A stretch of DNA of 6,253 nt from Nitrosomonadales bacterium (GTDB lineage Bacteria > Pseudomonadota > Gammaproteobacteria > Burkholderiales > SG8-41): contig VFLF01000284.1 of the NCBI GenBank assembly GCA_009885185.1, forward strand, positions 1-6,253. Direction: 5' to 3'. The translations under genes and the position numbers were made by a program. Positions 1-5,911 of the stretch are shown here, in pieces. The notes under the pieces were generated by a model that was not told the origin of the DNA, searched no databases, and saw only the letters and a list, made by a program, of their open reading frames with translations. Numbering within the stretch: position 1 is the stretch's first letter; the number at the start of each line of letters is the position of its first letter.

Positions 1-846
1 CCACAGCACCCACCACGTCACCGTGTGCGCGCCGTACTTGTCAGAGAACCAGCCACCCATGGCGCGCAGCACGCCGCCCGGGATGCTGAATCCTGCCGCA
101 AGCAGCGCCGCCATCTGAATATCGAAGCCGTATTCGGAGATGTAATACTTGGTCATCCACAGCGACAACGCGACGTAGCCGCCGAACACGATGGAGTAAT
201 ACTGGCTGTAACGCCACACTGTCGGGTCTTTCAGCACCATCAACTGTTCTTTCACTGTTACCTTGGCGGCATCCGCGGTGTGCGCCGGGTTGGTGTAGGT
301 AAAGAACCAGAACGCGATCGCCGTGATCGTCATCAGCACCGCATACACCTTCGGCACCATGGCCCATCCGTACGCCACCACGATGGTGGGCGCCACCAGC
401 TTGGTCACGGCGGCGCCGGTATTTCCCATGCCGAAGATGCCCATCGCGAAGCCTTGCCGCTTTCGGGGAAACCAGCGCGCGCAGTAGGATATGCCGACGG
501 TAAACGAGCCGCCCGCCACGCCGACGAACAGGCCGGTAACCAGAAAATGCCAGAACTGCGTGCCCCAAGAAATCATCCAGATCGGAATCACCGTGGACAG
601 CATCAGAACAAAAAACACGATGCGCCCGCCGAAACGATCCGTCCACATGCCCAGCGGCAGACGGATCAGCGAGCCCGTGAGCACCGGTGTGGCAATCAGG
701 ATGCCGAACTCGGTTTCATTCAGGCCCAACGTCTGCTTGATGGGGATGCCAATGACGGCGAACATCATCCACACCATGAAGCACACGGTGAAAGCGGTGG
801 TGCTTGCCGTGACCACTGACCATTGTTGGTACTTCTCCGACGCCAT
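1..846 (-). CDS. narK: NarK-type nitrate/nitrite MFS transporter, C-terminus cut by window edge
   Basis: This is an inner-membrane transporter of the major facilitator superfamily, nitrate-nitrite porter family. It imports nitrate or exchanges it for nitrite to feed nitrate respiration or denitrification. The 282 visible residues start at ATG 846-844 after an AAGGGAG ribosome site (861-855, 8-base spacer) and stay open to base 1, so perhaps a third of the protein lies outside. Residues 111-125 (AGGSFTVGISYCARW) followed by GIFGMGNTGAA (136-146) form the family's nitrate signature. Arg62 in helix 2 (GSLIRLPLG) and Arg261 (GGVLRAMGG) fit the two substrate-binding arginines known from E. coli NarK (R89, R305). 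The loop DRFGGR (70-75) is the usual MFS motif between helices 2 and 3. The gene is divergent from a PII-like gene and has its own FNR-type box at 907-920. Proton symport and nitrate/nitrite antiport cannot be told apart from this fragment. Confidence 0.95.
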   Translation of the reverse strand, partial: MASEKYQQWSVVTASTTAFTVCFMVWMMFAVIGIPIKQTLGLNETEFGILIATPVLTGSLIRLPLGMWTDRFGGRIVFFVLMLSTVIPIWMISWGTQFWHFLVTGLFVGVAGGSFTVGISYCARWFPRKRQGFAMGIFGMGNTGAAVTKLVAPTIVVAYGWAMVPKVYAVLMTITAIAFWFFTYTNPAHTADAAKVTVKEQLMVLKDPTVWRYSQYYSIVFGGYVALSLWMTKYYISEYGFDIQMAALLAAGFSIPGGVLRAMGGWFSDKYGAHTVTWWVLW

Positions 847-879
847 GCTTTTTTCTCCCTTAACCGTTTGACGCGAGTG

Positions 880-920
880 AGTCTAGTCGGCAGGCGTCGG
901 CGAGCCTTGATCCAAATCAA
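880..920 (-). promoter_or_regulatory. FNR/ANR-dependent narK promoter
   Basis: Bases 907-920 read TTGATCCAAATCAA, a perfect match to the FNR/ANR consensus TTGAT-N4-ATCAA. Reading towards narK, 21 bases separate the box from TAGACT (885-880), a 4/6 match to the -10 consensus. This is the geometry of a class II activated promoter with the box centred near -41.5. It would place the transcription start near 873 and give a leader of about 27 bases. Activation of narK by FNR-family regulators is well established in other bacteria; here it is inferred from the site. Confidence 0.85.
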
Positions 921-990
921 CCAACGAGATACTGAAATCCGGCTTCGCACATGGGGGCGGAAATCATGCCGATTCCGGGCAGTCCAGGCC

Positions 991-1031
991 TTGATCCAGA
1001 TCAGATAAAAATTATGCGTCCATGCTATTTT
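991..1031 (+). promoter_or_regulatory. FNR/ANR-dependent promoter of the PII-like gene
   Basis: Bases 991-1004 read TTGATCCAGATCAG, one mismatch from the TTGAT-N4-ATCAA consensus. After 21 bases comes TATTTT (1026-1031), preceded by TG at 1023-1024 as in an extended -10 element (TGCTATTTT). The spacing equals that of the narK promoter on the other side of the same intergenic region. The predicted start is near 1038, with a leader of about 20 bases. The rest of the intergenic region (921-990) shows no further site that I recognise. Confidence 0.75.
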
Positions 1032-1048
1032 TATCCACGAAATAACAC

Positions 1049-1054
1049 GGGAGG
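1049..1054 (+). promoter_or_regulatory. Ribosome binding site that fixes the PII-like gene start
   Basis: GGGAGG lies 4 bases before ATG 1059. Two upstream in-frame ATGs (951 and 1014) lack such a site and lie before the predicted transcription start near 1038. The protein's first beta strand also begins right after Met 1059, so the short form is preferred. Confidence 0.8.
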
Positions 1055-1058
1055 CATT

Positions 1059-1358
1059 ATGAAAATGGCGTTCGTTGTTTGCAATGACTACGTCGATTTG
1101 CAAGTCATGAATATACTCAAGACTCTGAACATCGACTACTACACGCGTTGGGAGGACGTAAAGGGCAAGGGACGCGACACCGAGCCGCACATCGGCTTGG
1201 GCACATACGCCAGCACGAATTCGGCGTTAATGATCGCGTTCGAGGACGAAGCGCCGCTCGCGGCATTGATCGCGTCGATCACCGCCGCCAATGAAAAAGC
1301 GCGCCGCACCGATGAGCGCATACGGCTGTTTCAGCTGCCGATGGAACTCATGGTGTAG
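1059..1358 (+). CDS. Small PII-like (GlnB/CutA-fold) protein
   Basis: This 99-residue soluble protein has an apparent beta-alpha-beta-beta-alpha-beta layout typical of the PII superfamily: strand 2-8, helix 10-24, strand 27-36, strand 56-62, helix 64-81, strand 87-93. Residues 34-46 (VKGKGRDTEPHIG) and N54 match the VxGxGR..PHxG pattern seen in PII-like relatives. The long T-loop with its modifiable tyrosine and the TGxxGDGK nucleotide-binding loop of classical GlnB/GlnK are both missing. It should therefore not be called glnB, and 2-oxoglutarate/ATP sensing cannot be assumed. PII proteins act as trimers that bind and control transporters, enzymes or regulators. Divergence from narK and a matching FNR-type promoter suggest a role in nitrate respiration, possibly control of NarK (inference). 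The fold assignment is fairly good; the function is unknown. Confidence 0.8.
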   Translation: MKMAFVVCNDYVDLQVMNILKTLNIDYYTRWEDVKGKGRDTEPHIGLGTYASTNSALMIAFEDEAPLAALIASITAANEKARRTDERIRLFQLPMELMV

Positions 1359-1401
1359 TCAGCGGCTGCCGGCAAAACCCGTGAAGCGCAAGGGTGGCCG
1401 G

Positions 1402-2136
1402 TTAACGGCCAAACCACGCCGGCGCAATGCGACAGAAAAAGCCTTCGACAGCCATTGCACCCGGATACAGGGCGTGAAATATTCCAAATAAACCAACCGT
1501 GGCGATCACACCAGCGACCGCAAGCCGCACACCCCTATGCCTTAATGCCCCTTGCAAGCAGCGAACCGAACCGCTGATCAATAGCATATTCGGCAGTGTA
1601 CCCAAACCAAATGCCAGCATCACCAGCGCGCCTTGCGCTGCGCTGCCGGTGCTCAATGCCAACAACAGTAGCGCATGCACCATGCCGCAGGGCAGCCATC
1701 CCCACACCACACCACACCCCAAGGCCTTGGCGGCGCTGTCCACCGGAAGCACCCATTGCGCCAAGGGCTGAACATGCCGCCACACCACGCTGCCCGCCGC
1801 TTCCAATCCGCGTATCAGTGGCGACACGCCCGCCAGATAAAGCGCCATCAACACCAGCATCAGTCCGGCGGCAGTCATGAACACCTGCTGCAGCGGCAGC
1901 CATCCGCGAAACAGCAATCCCGCCTGTCCCGCCGCGCCCGCCAAGGAGCCCGCCAGCGTATAACTCAGTATGCGGCCCGCGTTGTACGACAGGACGTAAA
2001 TCCCGCGCGGCGCGGCGCCGTGCGAATTCCCGTTCAAAAAACACGCAATGCCTCCGCACATCGCGGCGCAATGCACGCCGCCCAACAGGCCCGCCATGAA
2101 CGCGGCCAGCGCCAGCGTTTCCAACCAGCCGGTCAT
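1402..2136 (-). CDS. TauE/SafE-type (DsbD_2-like) membrane protein of cbb3 clusters
   Basis: This is a 244-residue, very hydrophobic protein with about six membrane helices (roughly 5-29, 47-70, 82-103, 138-162, 167-190, 204-224). The first helix carries GGVHCAAMCGGI (19-30). A second half-repeat carries GWLPCGMVHA (146-155) and GLGTLPNM (177-184). These mark the family usually annotated as sulfite exporter TauE/SafE, related to the membrane part of DsbD. Relatives of it are common next to cco and hemN genes, for example in Pseudomonas. The conserved His-Cys and Met-Cys pairs suggest metal or thiol chemistry, perhaps in copper or haem delivery to the oxidase; that is inference, and true sulfite export is doubtful here. 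It follows hemN by 43 bases with no promoter or terminator seen, so it is probably cotranscribed. The ribosome site before ATG 2136 is weak. Confidence 0.85.
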   Translation of the reverse strand: MTGWLETLALAAFMAGLLGGVHCAAMCGGIACFLNGNSHGAAPRGIYVLSYNAGRILSYTLAGSLAGAAGQAGLLFRGWLPLQQVFMTAAGLMLVLMALYLAGVSPLIRGLEAAGSVVWRHVQPLAQWVLPVDSAAKALGCGVVWGWLPCGMVHALLLLALSTGSAAQGALVMLAFGLGTLPNMLLISGSVRCLQGALRHRGVRLAVAGVIATVGLFGIFHALYPGAMAVEGFFCRIAPAWFGR

Positions 2137-2179
2137 GATGTCATTCGCTACCCGGTTGCGTTATTTCCGTGACTGACGG

Positions 2180-3568
2180 TTATATAACCCGCGAATACTT
2201 CTGCTGCTCTTGAGACTTGCGCAGATAAGCGTCGAACACCATGCAGACATTGCGCACGAGCATGCGCCCCTTGGGCAGCACCGTGATCCAGTGCTCGTCA
2301 ACCTCCACCAAGCCGGCCTGTTCAAGCGCCGCCAGCTCGTTCAGCTCAGTTAAAAAATATTGTTTAAAATCAATAAGATATGATGCCTCCAGATTTTCCA
2401 TGGAAACCATGAAGTTGCACATCAAACTCTGGATTACCGCGCGGCGAACCAGATCATCCGCCGACAATTCCATGCCGCGCGCTATCGGCAGGCGGTCGCG
2501 GTCGATGCTGTCGTAGTAGGCATCCAGCGCATGATGATTCTGGCTGTAGGTGGGGCCGATCTGCCCGATGGAAGACACGCCCAGGCCCACCAGATCGCAC
2601 TGCGCGTGCGTGGAGTACCCCTGAAAGTTGCGATGCAGACGGCCCTCGCGCTGCGCCACCGCCAGGGCATCGTCCGCGCGCGCAAAATGATCCATGCCGA
2701 TATAAACGTAGCCTGCTGCGGTGAGGCGTTCCACTGCCAGACCGAGAAGCTTCAACTTGGTGTCAGGCGGCGGCAAATCCTCATCGCGTATACGCCGCTG
2801 CGGTTTGAAGCGCGCCGGCAGATGCGCATAGTTGTAGACGGCAATGCGATCGGGATTGGCCGCGATCACGCGCGCCAGCGTGCGATTGAACGTCAGCACG
2901 TTCTGCTTCGGCAGACCGTAAATCAAATCCACGTTAATCGACTGGAATTCTTCGCAGCGGGCGGCCTCGATCACCGCCAGCGTCTGCGCCTCGCTTTGCA
3001 CCCGGTTGACCGCCTGCTGCACCTCGGGGTCGAAATCCTGCACGCCGAGGCTGACGCGGTTGAATCCCATCCGGCGCAAGGCCGCCATGCCGGAGGCGTC
3101 GACCGTGCGCGGATCGATCTCGATCGAATATTCGCCGTCGGGCGCAAAGTCAAACTCGCCGCGCAACAGGCCGAACAACCGGGCCAGATCCTCGATGTCG
3201 TGAAAGGTGGGCGTACCGCCGCCCCAATGCATCTGTTCAACGCCGCGATCACGCCCGAACTGTTCGCTCTGCATGCGGATTTCCCGCGTCAGATACTCGA
3301 GATACCGCCGCCCCTTGGCGCGATCCTTGGTGGCGATCTTGTTGCAAGCGCAGTAAAAACACAGCGTGCTGCAAAACGGCAGATGCACGTACAGCGACAG
3401 CGGACGCCGGATTCCGCCGGTATTGCGTCTGGTCACCCAGGATTGGTAGGCATCGGGACCGAAGGCGTCGGTAAATCGATCCGCTGTCGGGTACGAGGTG
3501 TAGCGCGGGCCGTTGCGATCCAGCCTGCGGATCAGGTCGGGATCAAACTCCGTGTTAGGTTGATGCAT
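2180..3568 (-). CDS. hemN: Oxygen-independent coproporphyrinogen III dehydrogenase
   Basis: HemN is a cytosolic radical-SAM enzyme that oxidatively decarboxylates two propionates of coproporphyrinogen III to give protoporphyrinogen IX without oxygen. At 462 residues it is close to E. coli HemN (457). The N-terminal RYTSYPTA (22-29) is characteristic. The 4Fe-4S cluster cysteines are Cys66, Cys70 and Cys73 (CxxxCxxC), followed by Cys75 and NKI. Tyr60 matches the SAM-stacking tyrosine 56 of E. coli. GGGTP (116-120) is the SAM-binding glycine motif. Cys75 and the HemN-type N-terminus argue against the haem chaperone HemW. The start at 3568 has a strong GGAGG site (3584-3580). An FNR-type box lies about 78 bases upstream. 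HemN supports haem supply for the cbb3 oxidase genes just upstream. Codons near 2345-2400 are unusually AT-rich for this gene. Confidence 0.97.
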   Translation of the reverse strand: MHQPNTEFDPDLIRRLDRNGPRYTSYPTADRFTDAFGPDAYQSWVTRRNTGGIRRPLSLYVHLPFCSTLCFYCACNKIATKDRAKGRRYLEYLTREIRMQSEQFGRDRGVEQMHWGGGTPTFHDIEDLARLFGLLRGEFDFAPDGEYSIEIDPRTVDASGMAALRRMGFNRVSLGVQDFDPEVQQAVNRVQSEAQTLAVIEAARCEEFQSINVDLIYGLPKQNVLTFNRTLARVIAANPDRIAVYNYAHLPARFKPQRRIRDEDLPPPDTKLKLLGLAVERLTAAGYVYIGMDHFARADDALAVAQREGRLHRNFQGYSTHAQCDLVGLGVSSIGQIGPTYSQNHHALDAYYDSIDRDRLPIARGMELSADDLVRRAVIQSLMCNFMVSMENLEASYLIDFKQYFLTELNELAALEQAGLVEVDEHWITVLPKGRMLVRNVCMVFDAYLRKSQEQQKYSRVI

Positions 3569-3612
3569 GGTGGCAACCCCCTCCGTCGTTGAGGTTTTTC
3601 TGATTGGCGCTC

Positions 3613-3653
3613 AGTGTCGCATCACGACGCGCGCAGGACTTGATCCACGTCAA
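3613..3653 (-). promoter_or_regulatory. FNR/ANR-type promoter of hemN
   Basis: Bases 3640-3653 read TTGATCCACGTCAA on the plus strand, one mismatch from TTGAT-N4-ATCAA. Towards hemN, 21 bases separate it from GACACT (3618-3613), a poor -10 (3/6), in the same geometry as the other two boxes in the window. The predicted start is near 3606. hemN is a known FNR/ANR target in several proteobacteria. The box sits in the 97-base gap after the cco genes, so hemN can be expressed on its own as well as by readthrough. Confidence 0.75.
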
Positions 3654-3665
3654 CCGGCCATACAC

Positions 3666-3899
3666 TCACGGCGAGCCGTCCTGCCCGGCGTTGCGCTGCA
3701 ATAAACAGGTCAATGCACTGGAGGCAGCCGCCACAAACCAGAACATGAAAAAACCGACGGTATAGACCGCCGTACGGCTCCAGTCGAGGGTGTTGCCCAA
3801 GACATGCAAGTCCATCGGATCAAACAGCGTAAAGAAAATGCCTTCCGCCACGCCGCCCACCAGAAAGGACGGCCACAATATCCACATCGCGCATTTCAT
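3666..3899 (-). CDS. Small two-helix membrane protein in the cco operon, function unknown
   Basis: This 77-residue protein has two clear membrane helices (about 6-26 and 44-67) joined by a short loop with FDPMDL (26-31) and WSRTAVYT (40-47), and a polar C-terminal tail. The ATG at 3899 follows the ccoH stop by 16 bases and has a strong GGAGGT site, so it is a real translated gene and not a chance frame. It resembles small uncharacterised proteins I recall from betaproteobacterial cbb3 clusters. It takes the place where ccoI and ccoS often stand, but it is not CcoS: the sequence does not look like the CcoS family. The single cysteine near the end of helix 2 (Cys65) and Cys3 are the only thiols. 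A part in oxidase assembly or stability is inferred from position only. Confidence 0.8.
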   Translation of the reverse strand: MKCAMWILWPSFLVGGVAEGIFFTLFDPMDLHVLGNTLDWSRTAVYTVGFFMFWFVAAASSALTCLLQRNAGQDGSP

Positions 3900-3915
3900 G
3901 GTCTACCTCCACACG

Positions 3916-4431
3916 CTATCGTGGCGCCAGATCCAAGACGCCGGGTCCCGGTACGGCCACGTCACCGGTCAGCCGCCAGGTGCGCCCGGCATCCTCCAGG
4001 ATCACCTGCCAGCGCCCGGGCGCGAGCGGCGGAAATGCCGCCACATAAGAGGAGGATTGCCCGCCCGCGTGAGCCGGCGTCAGCGGCAGCGCCCTGTCGA
4101 GTGACGTGCGCCCATGATGCGCCAGGCGTAACACCAGTGGCGCGGACACCGCAGCGCCGCTCCCGAACGCCACCGTGACGCGGCTGAAATCCGCCGCGAG
4201 CGTCACCCGCGCCCGATAACCGAGTTGGCGCGCCAGCGCATCCCGGGATAACGTTTGATTGATCGCCAGCCCGCGTTTGTAATAATCATCGGCTACCAAG
4301 CCGTCATTGGTGACTACCGCGAGCCAGGTGGTGATAATCCCCGCTACCACTACAGCTGCCGGGCCGGCCATCAACAGCCACGGCCAGGGTTCGCGGTACC
4401 AGCGGTTCAGGGTTGTTGCCTGCGTGTTCAT
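3916..4431 (-). CDS. ccoH: Cytochrome cbb3 oxidase assembly protein CcoH/FixH
   Basis: This 171-residue protein has one N-terminal membrane anchor (about 17-41) and a periplasmic Ig-like domain. The run WYREPWPWLLM (12-22) and the segment DGLVADDYYKRGLAIN (43-58) are hallmarks of the FixH/CcoH family. CcoH is known to bind CcoP and to be needed for a stable cbb3 complex in Rhodobacter. I chose ATG 4431 over the longer in-frame start at 4497, which would overlap the end of ccoG by about 56 bases. ATG 4431 lies 10 bases after the ccoG stop, has a GAGGG site (4440-4436), and begins just before the family motif. The short gaps on both sides show that it belongs to one operon with ccoG and the 77-residue protein. 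Confidence 0.93.
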   Translation of the reverse strand: MNTQATTLNRWYREPWPWLLMAGPAAVVVAGIITTWLAVVTNDGLVADDYYKRGLAINQTLSRDALARQLGYRARVTLAADFSRVTVAFGSGAAVSAPLVLRLAHHGRTSLDRALPLTPAHAGGQSSSYVAAFPPLAPGRWQVILEDAGRTWRLTGDVAVPGPGVLDLAPR

Positions 4432-4441
4432 GGCGCCCTCG

Positions 4442-5884
4442 TCATTTAATAAAAAACCGTGATTTTTCGTCGGCCCGTATCGCAGGCTGCTCGGCATCTT
4501 CGACGTGAAACTGGATATTGTGTGACCCGGGTTTGATATTCTCCGGATCGACCCGCACGGTCACCGCGATCGCCTGTGTGGTAGCGCCGGCGACCGCCAC
4601 CGGCGCCGACGGCGTCACTTGCATCCCGTGCAAGCCGCTGGCGTGGATGACATAGCGGCGCGCGCGTTCATCGGTATTCATGATCTGCAACTGATAGACG
4701 TTTTCGACCTTGCCGTCGCGCGTTTCGCGCATCAGCGTCCCGCGGTCGCGGATCACATCCACCTTGAGTGACGAACGCAAATACAGCGCGGCCATCAGCG
4801 CCGACGCCATAACCGCCAGCAACGCCGCATACACCAGCACGCGCGGCCGCAGCACCCGCTTCACCATCTGCGGCGGCGACAGACTCTCCCGCAGCGCATT
4901 TTCGGTGGAATACCGAATCAGGCCGCGCGGGTAACCCATTTTGTGCATCACCTGATTGCAACCGTCCACGCACGCGGCGCAGCCGATGCACTCGTATTGC
5001 AGCCCCTGGCGGATATCAATGTCCGTGGGGCACACCTGCACGCAGATGCCGCAATCCACGCAGTCGCCCAGCCCCTTCGCCTTGTGATCCACGCTCCTGC
5101 CGCGCGATCCGCGCGGATCACCGCGCTGTGCGTCGTAGGTGATGATCAAGCTATCCTGATCGAGCATCGCGCTCTGAAAACGCGCATACGGGCACATGTA
5201 TTTGCATACCTGCTCGCGCATCCAGCCGGCATTGCCGTAGGTCGCGAAACCATAAAACAGTATCCAGAACGTTTCCCACGGGCCTAGCGCCCAGCCTGAC
5301 AATTCGCCGATCAGGGTTCTGATCGGCGTGAAATAGCCGACAAAGGTGAAGCCTGTCCACAAACCGATGGCAATCCACAGCGCGTGCTTGAGCGCCTTGC
5401 GCGCCGCCTTGCTTGCGGTCAGCGATCCGCTGTCGAGCTTCATGCGTTGCGCGCGATCGCCCTCCACCTTGCGCTCTATCCACATGAAGATTTCGGTATA
5501 AACCGTTTGCGGACAGGCGTAGCCGCAGAACAAACGCCCCCCCACCGCGGTAAATAAAAACAGCGACAGCGCGGAAATCACCAGCAGAGCAGCGAGAAAA
5601 ATAAAATCCTGCGGCCAGAACACGATGCCGAAGATGTAGAACTTGCGCGCGGCCAGATCAAACAGCACCGCCGGACGCGCATTCCAGGTCAGCCACGGCA
5701 GCCCGTAAAACAACAGTTGCGTCGCCACCACCACCGCCCAGCGCCAGCGGGCGAACCATCCCTGCACCGCGCGCGGGTAGATCTTCTTGCGAACCTCGTA
5801 AAGTGAGGTTTCGACGTCGGCGCCCCCGCCACCAGCGCTGCTTTCCGCGGGCTGAACCGCTTTCAGCGGCACCACCCGTGTCAT
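4442..5884 (-). CDS. ccoG: Cytochrome oxidase accessory protein CcoG (FixG/RdxA)
   Basis: This is a 480-residue membrane iron-sulfur protein for cbb3 oxidase biogenesis; the Rhodobacter homologue is reported to reduce Cu(II) for delivery to the oxidase. Membrane helices lie near 48-67, 83-112, 168-186, 203-216 and 348-368. Family motifs are GRLFCGYACPQT (116-127; Cys120, Cys124) and CKYMCPY (227-233). The ferredoxin domain has Cys275, 278, 281, 285 and Cys299, 302, 305, 309, the ligands of two 4Fe-4S clusters. Residues from about 370 to the end form the Ig-like FixG C-terminal domain. The length and all cysteines are as expected. It starts 27 bases after the ccoP stop with only a weak ribosome site, so translation may depend on coupling to ccoP. 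A perfect 10-bp inverted repeat lies within codons 187-194. Confidence 0.96.
   Translation of the reverse strand: MTRVVPLKAVQPAESSAGGGGADVETSLYEVRKKIYPRAVQGWFARWRWAVVVATQLLFYGLPWLTWNARPAVLFDLAARKFYIFGIVFWPQDFIFLAALLVISALSLFLFTAVGGRLFCGYACPQTVYTEIFMWIERKVEGDRAQRMKLDSGSLTASKAARKALKHALWIAIGLWTGFTFVGYFTPIRTLIGELSGWALGPWETFWILFYGFATYGNAGWMREQVCKYMCPYARFQSAMLDQDSLIITYDAQRGDPRGSRGRSVDHKAKGLGDCVDCGICVQVCPTDIDIRQGLQYECIGCAACVDGCNQVMHKMGYPRGLIRYSTENALRESLSPPQMVKRVLRPRVLVYAALLAVMASALMAALYLRSSLKVDVIRDRGTLMRETRDGKVENVYQLQIMNTDERARRYVIHASGLHGMQVTPSAPVAVAGATTQAIAVTVRVDPENIKPGSHNIQFHVEDAEQPAIRADEKSRFFIK
5305..5328. repeat. Perfect 10-bp hairpin inside ccoG
   Basis: CGCCGATCAG (5305-5314) and CTGATCGGCG (5319-5328) are exact reverse complements around a 4-base loop. 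The ccoG transcript would form a GC-rich stem here, over the codons for PIRTLIGE (187-194). No U-tract follows on either strand, so an intrinsic terminator is unlikely. Confidence 0.8.
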
Positions 5885-5911
5885 GGCGCACTCATCGAAG
5901 GAAGAGCACCC

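Noticed and set aside
25..819. Plus-strand open frame of 264 codons opposite narK
   Set aside because: It is antisense to well-supported narK, and the product is rich in His and Arg and has no fold signals. It is a codon-bias shadow.
951..1058. N-terminal extension of the PII-like protein from upstream ATGs at 951 or 1014
   Set aside because: Neither has a ribosome site, both lie before the predicted transcription start, and the extension covers the FNR box.
1396..1410. GGCCG-GTTAA-CGGCC hairpin between the converging PII-like and TauE genes, as a terminator
   Set aside because: The stem is only 5 bp and no T-tract follows on either strand. It overlaps the TauE-type stop codon. A Rho-dependent end is possible but not visible.
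2531..3592. Plus-strand open frame of 353 codons opposite hemN
   Set aside because: It lies antisense to the clear hemN gene, the product has a biased His/Arg/Ala/Gln composition with no recognisable domain, and GC-rich genes commonly leave such frames open.
3633..3684. 7-bp inverted arms GCAGGAC and GTCCTGC flanking the hemN FNR box
   Set aside because: The arms are short, 38 bases apart and have no poly-T, so chance is a sufficient explanation.
3900..4443. Truncated or missing ccoI as a sign of gene loss
   Set aside because: No remnant of a P-type ATPase is visible, and in many betaproteobacteria ccoI and ccoS lie upstream of ccoN, which is outside this window.
4432..4497. Longer CcoH start at 4497
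   Set aside because: It would overlap the ccoG end, and the extra 22 residues do not look like CcoH. ATG 4431 has a proper ribosome site.
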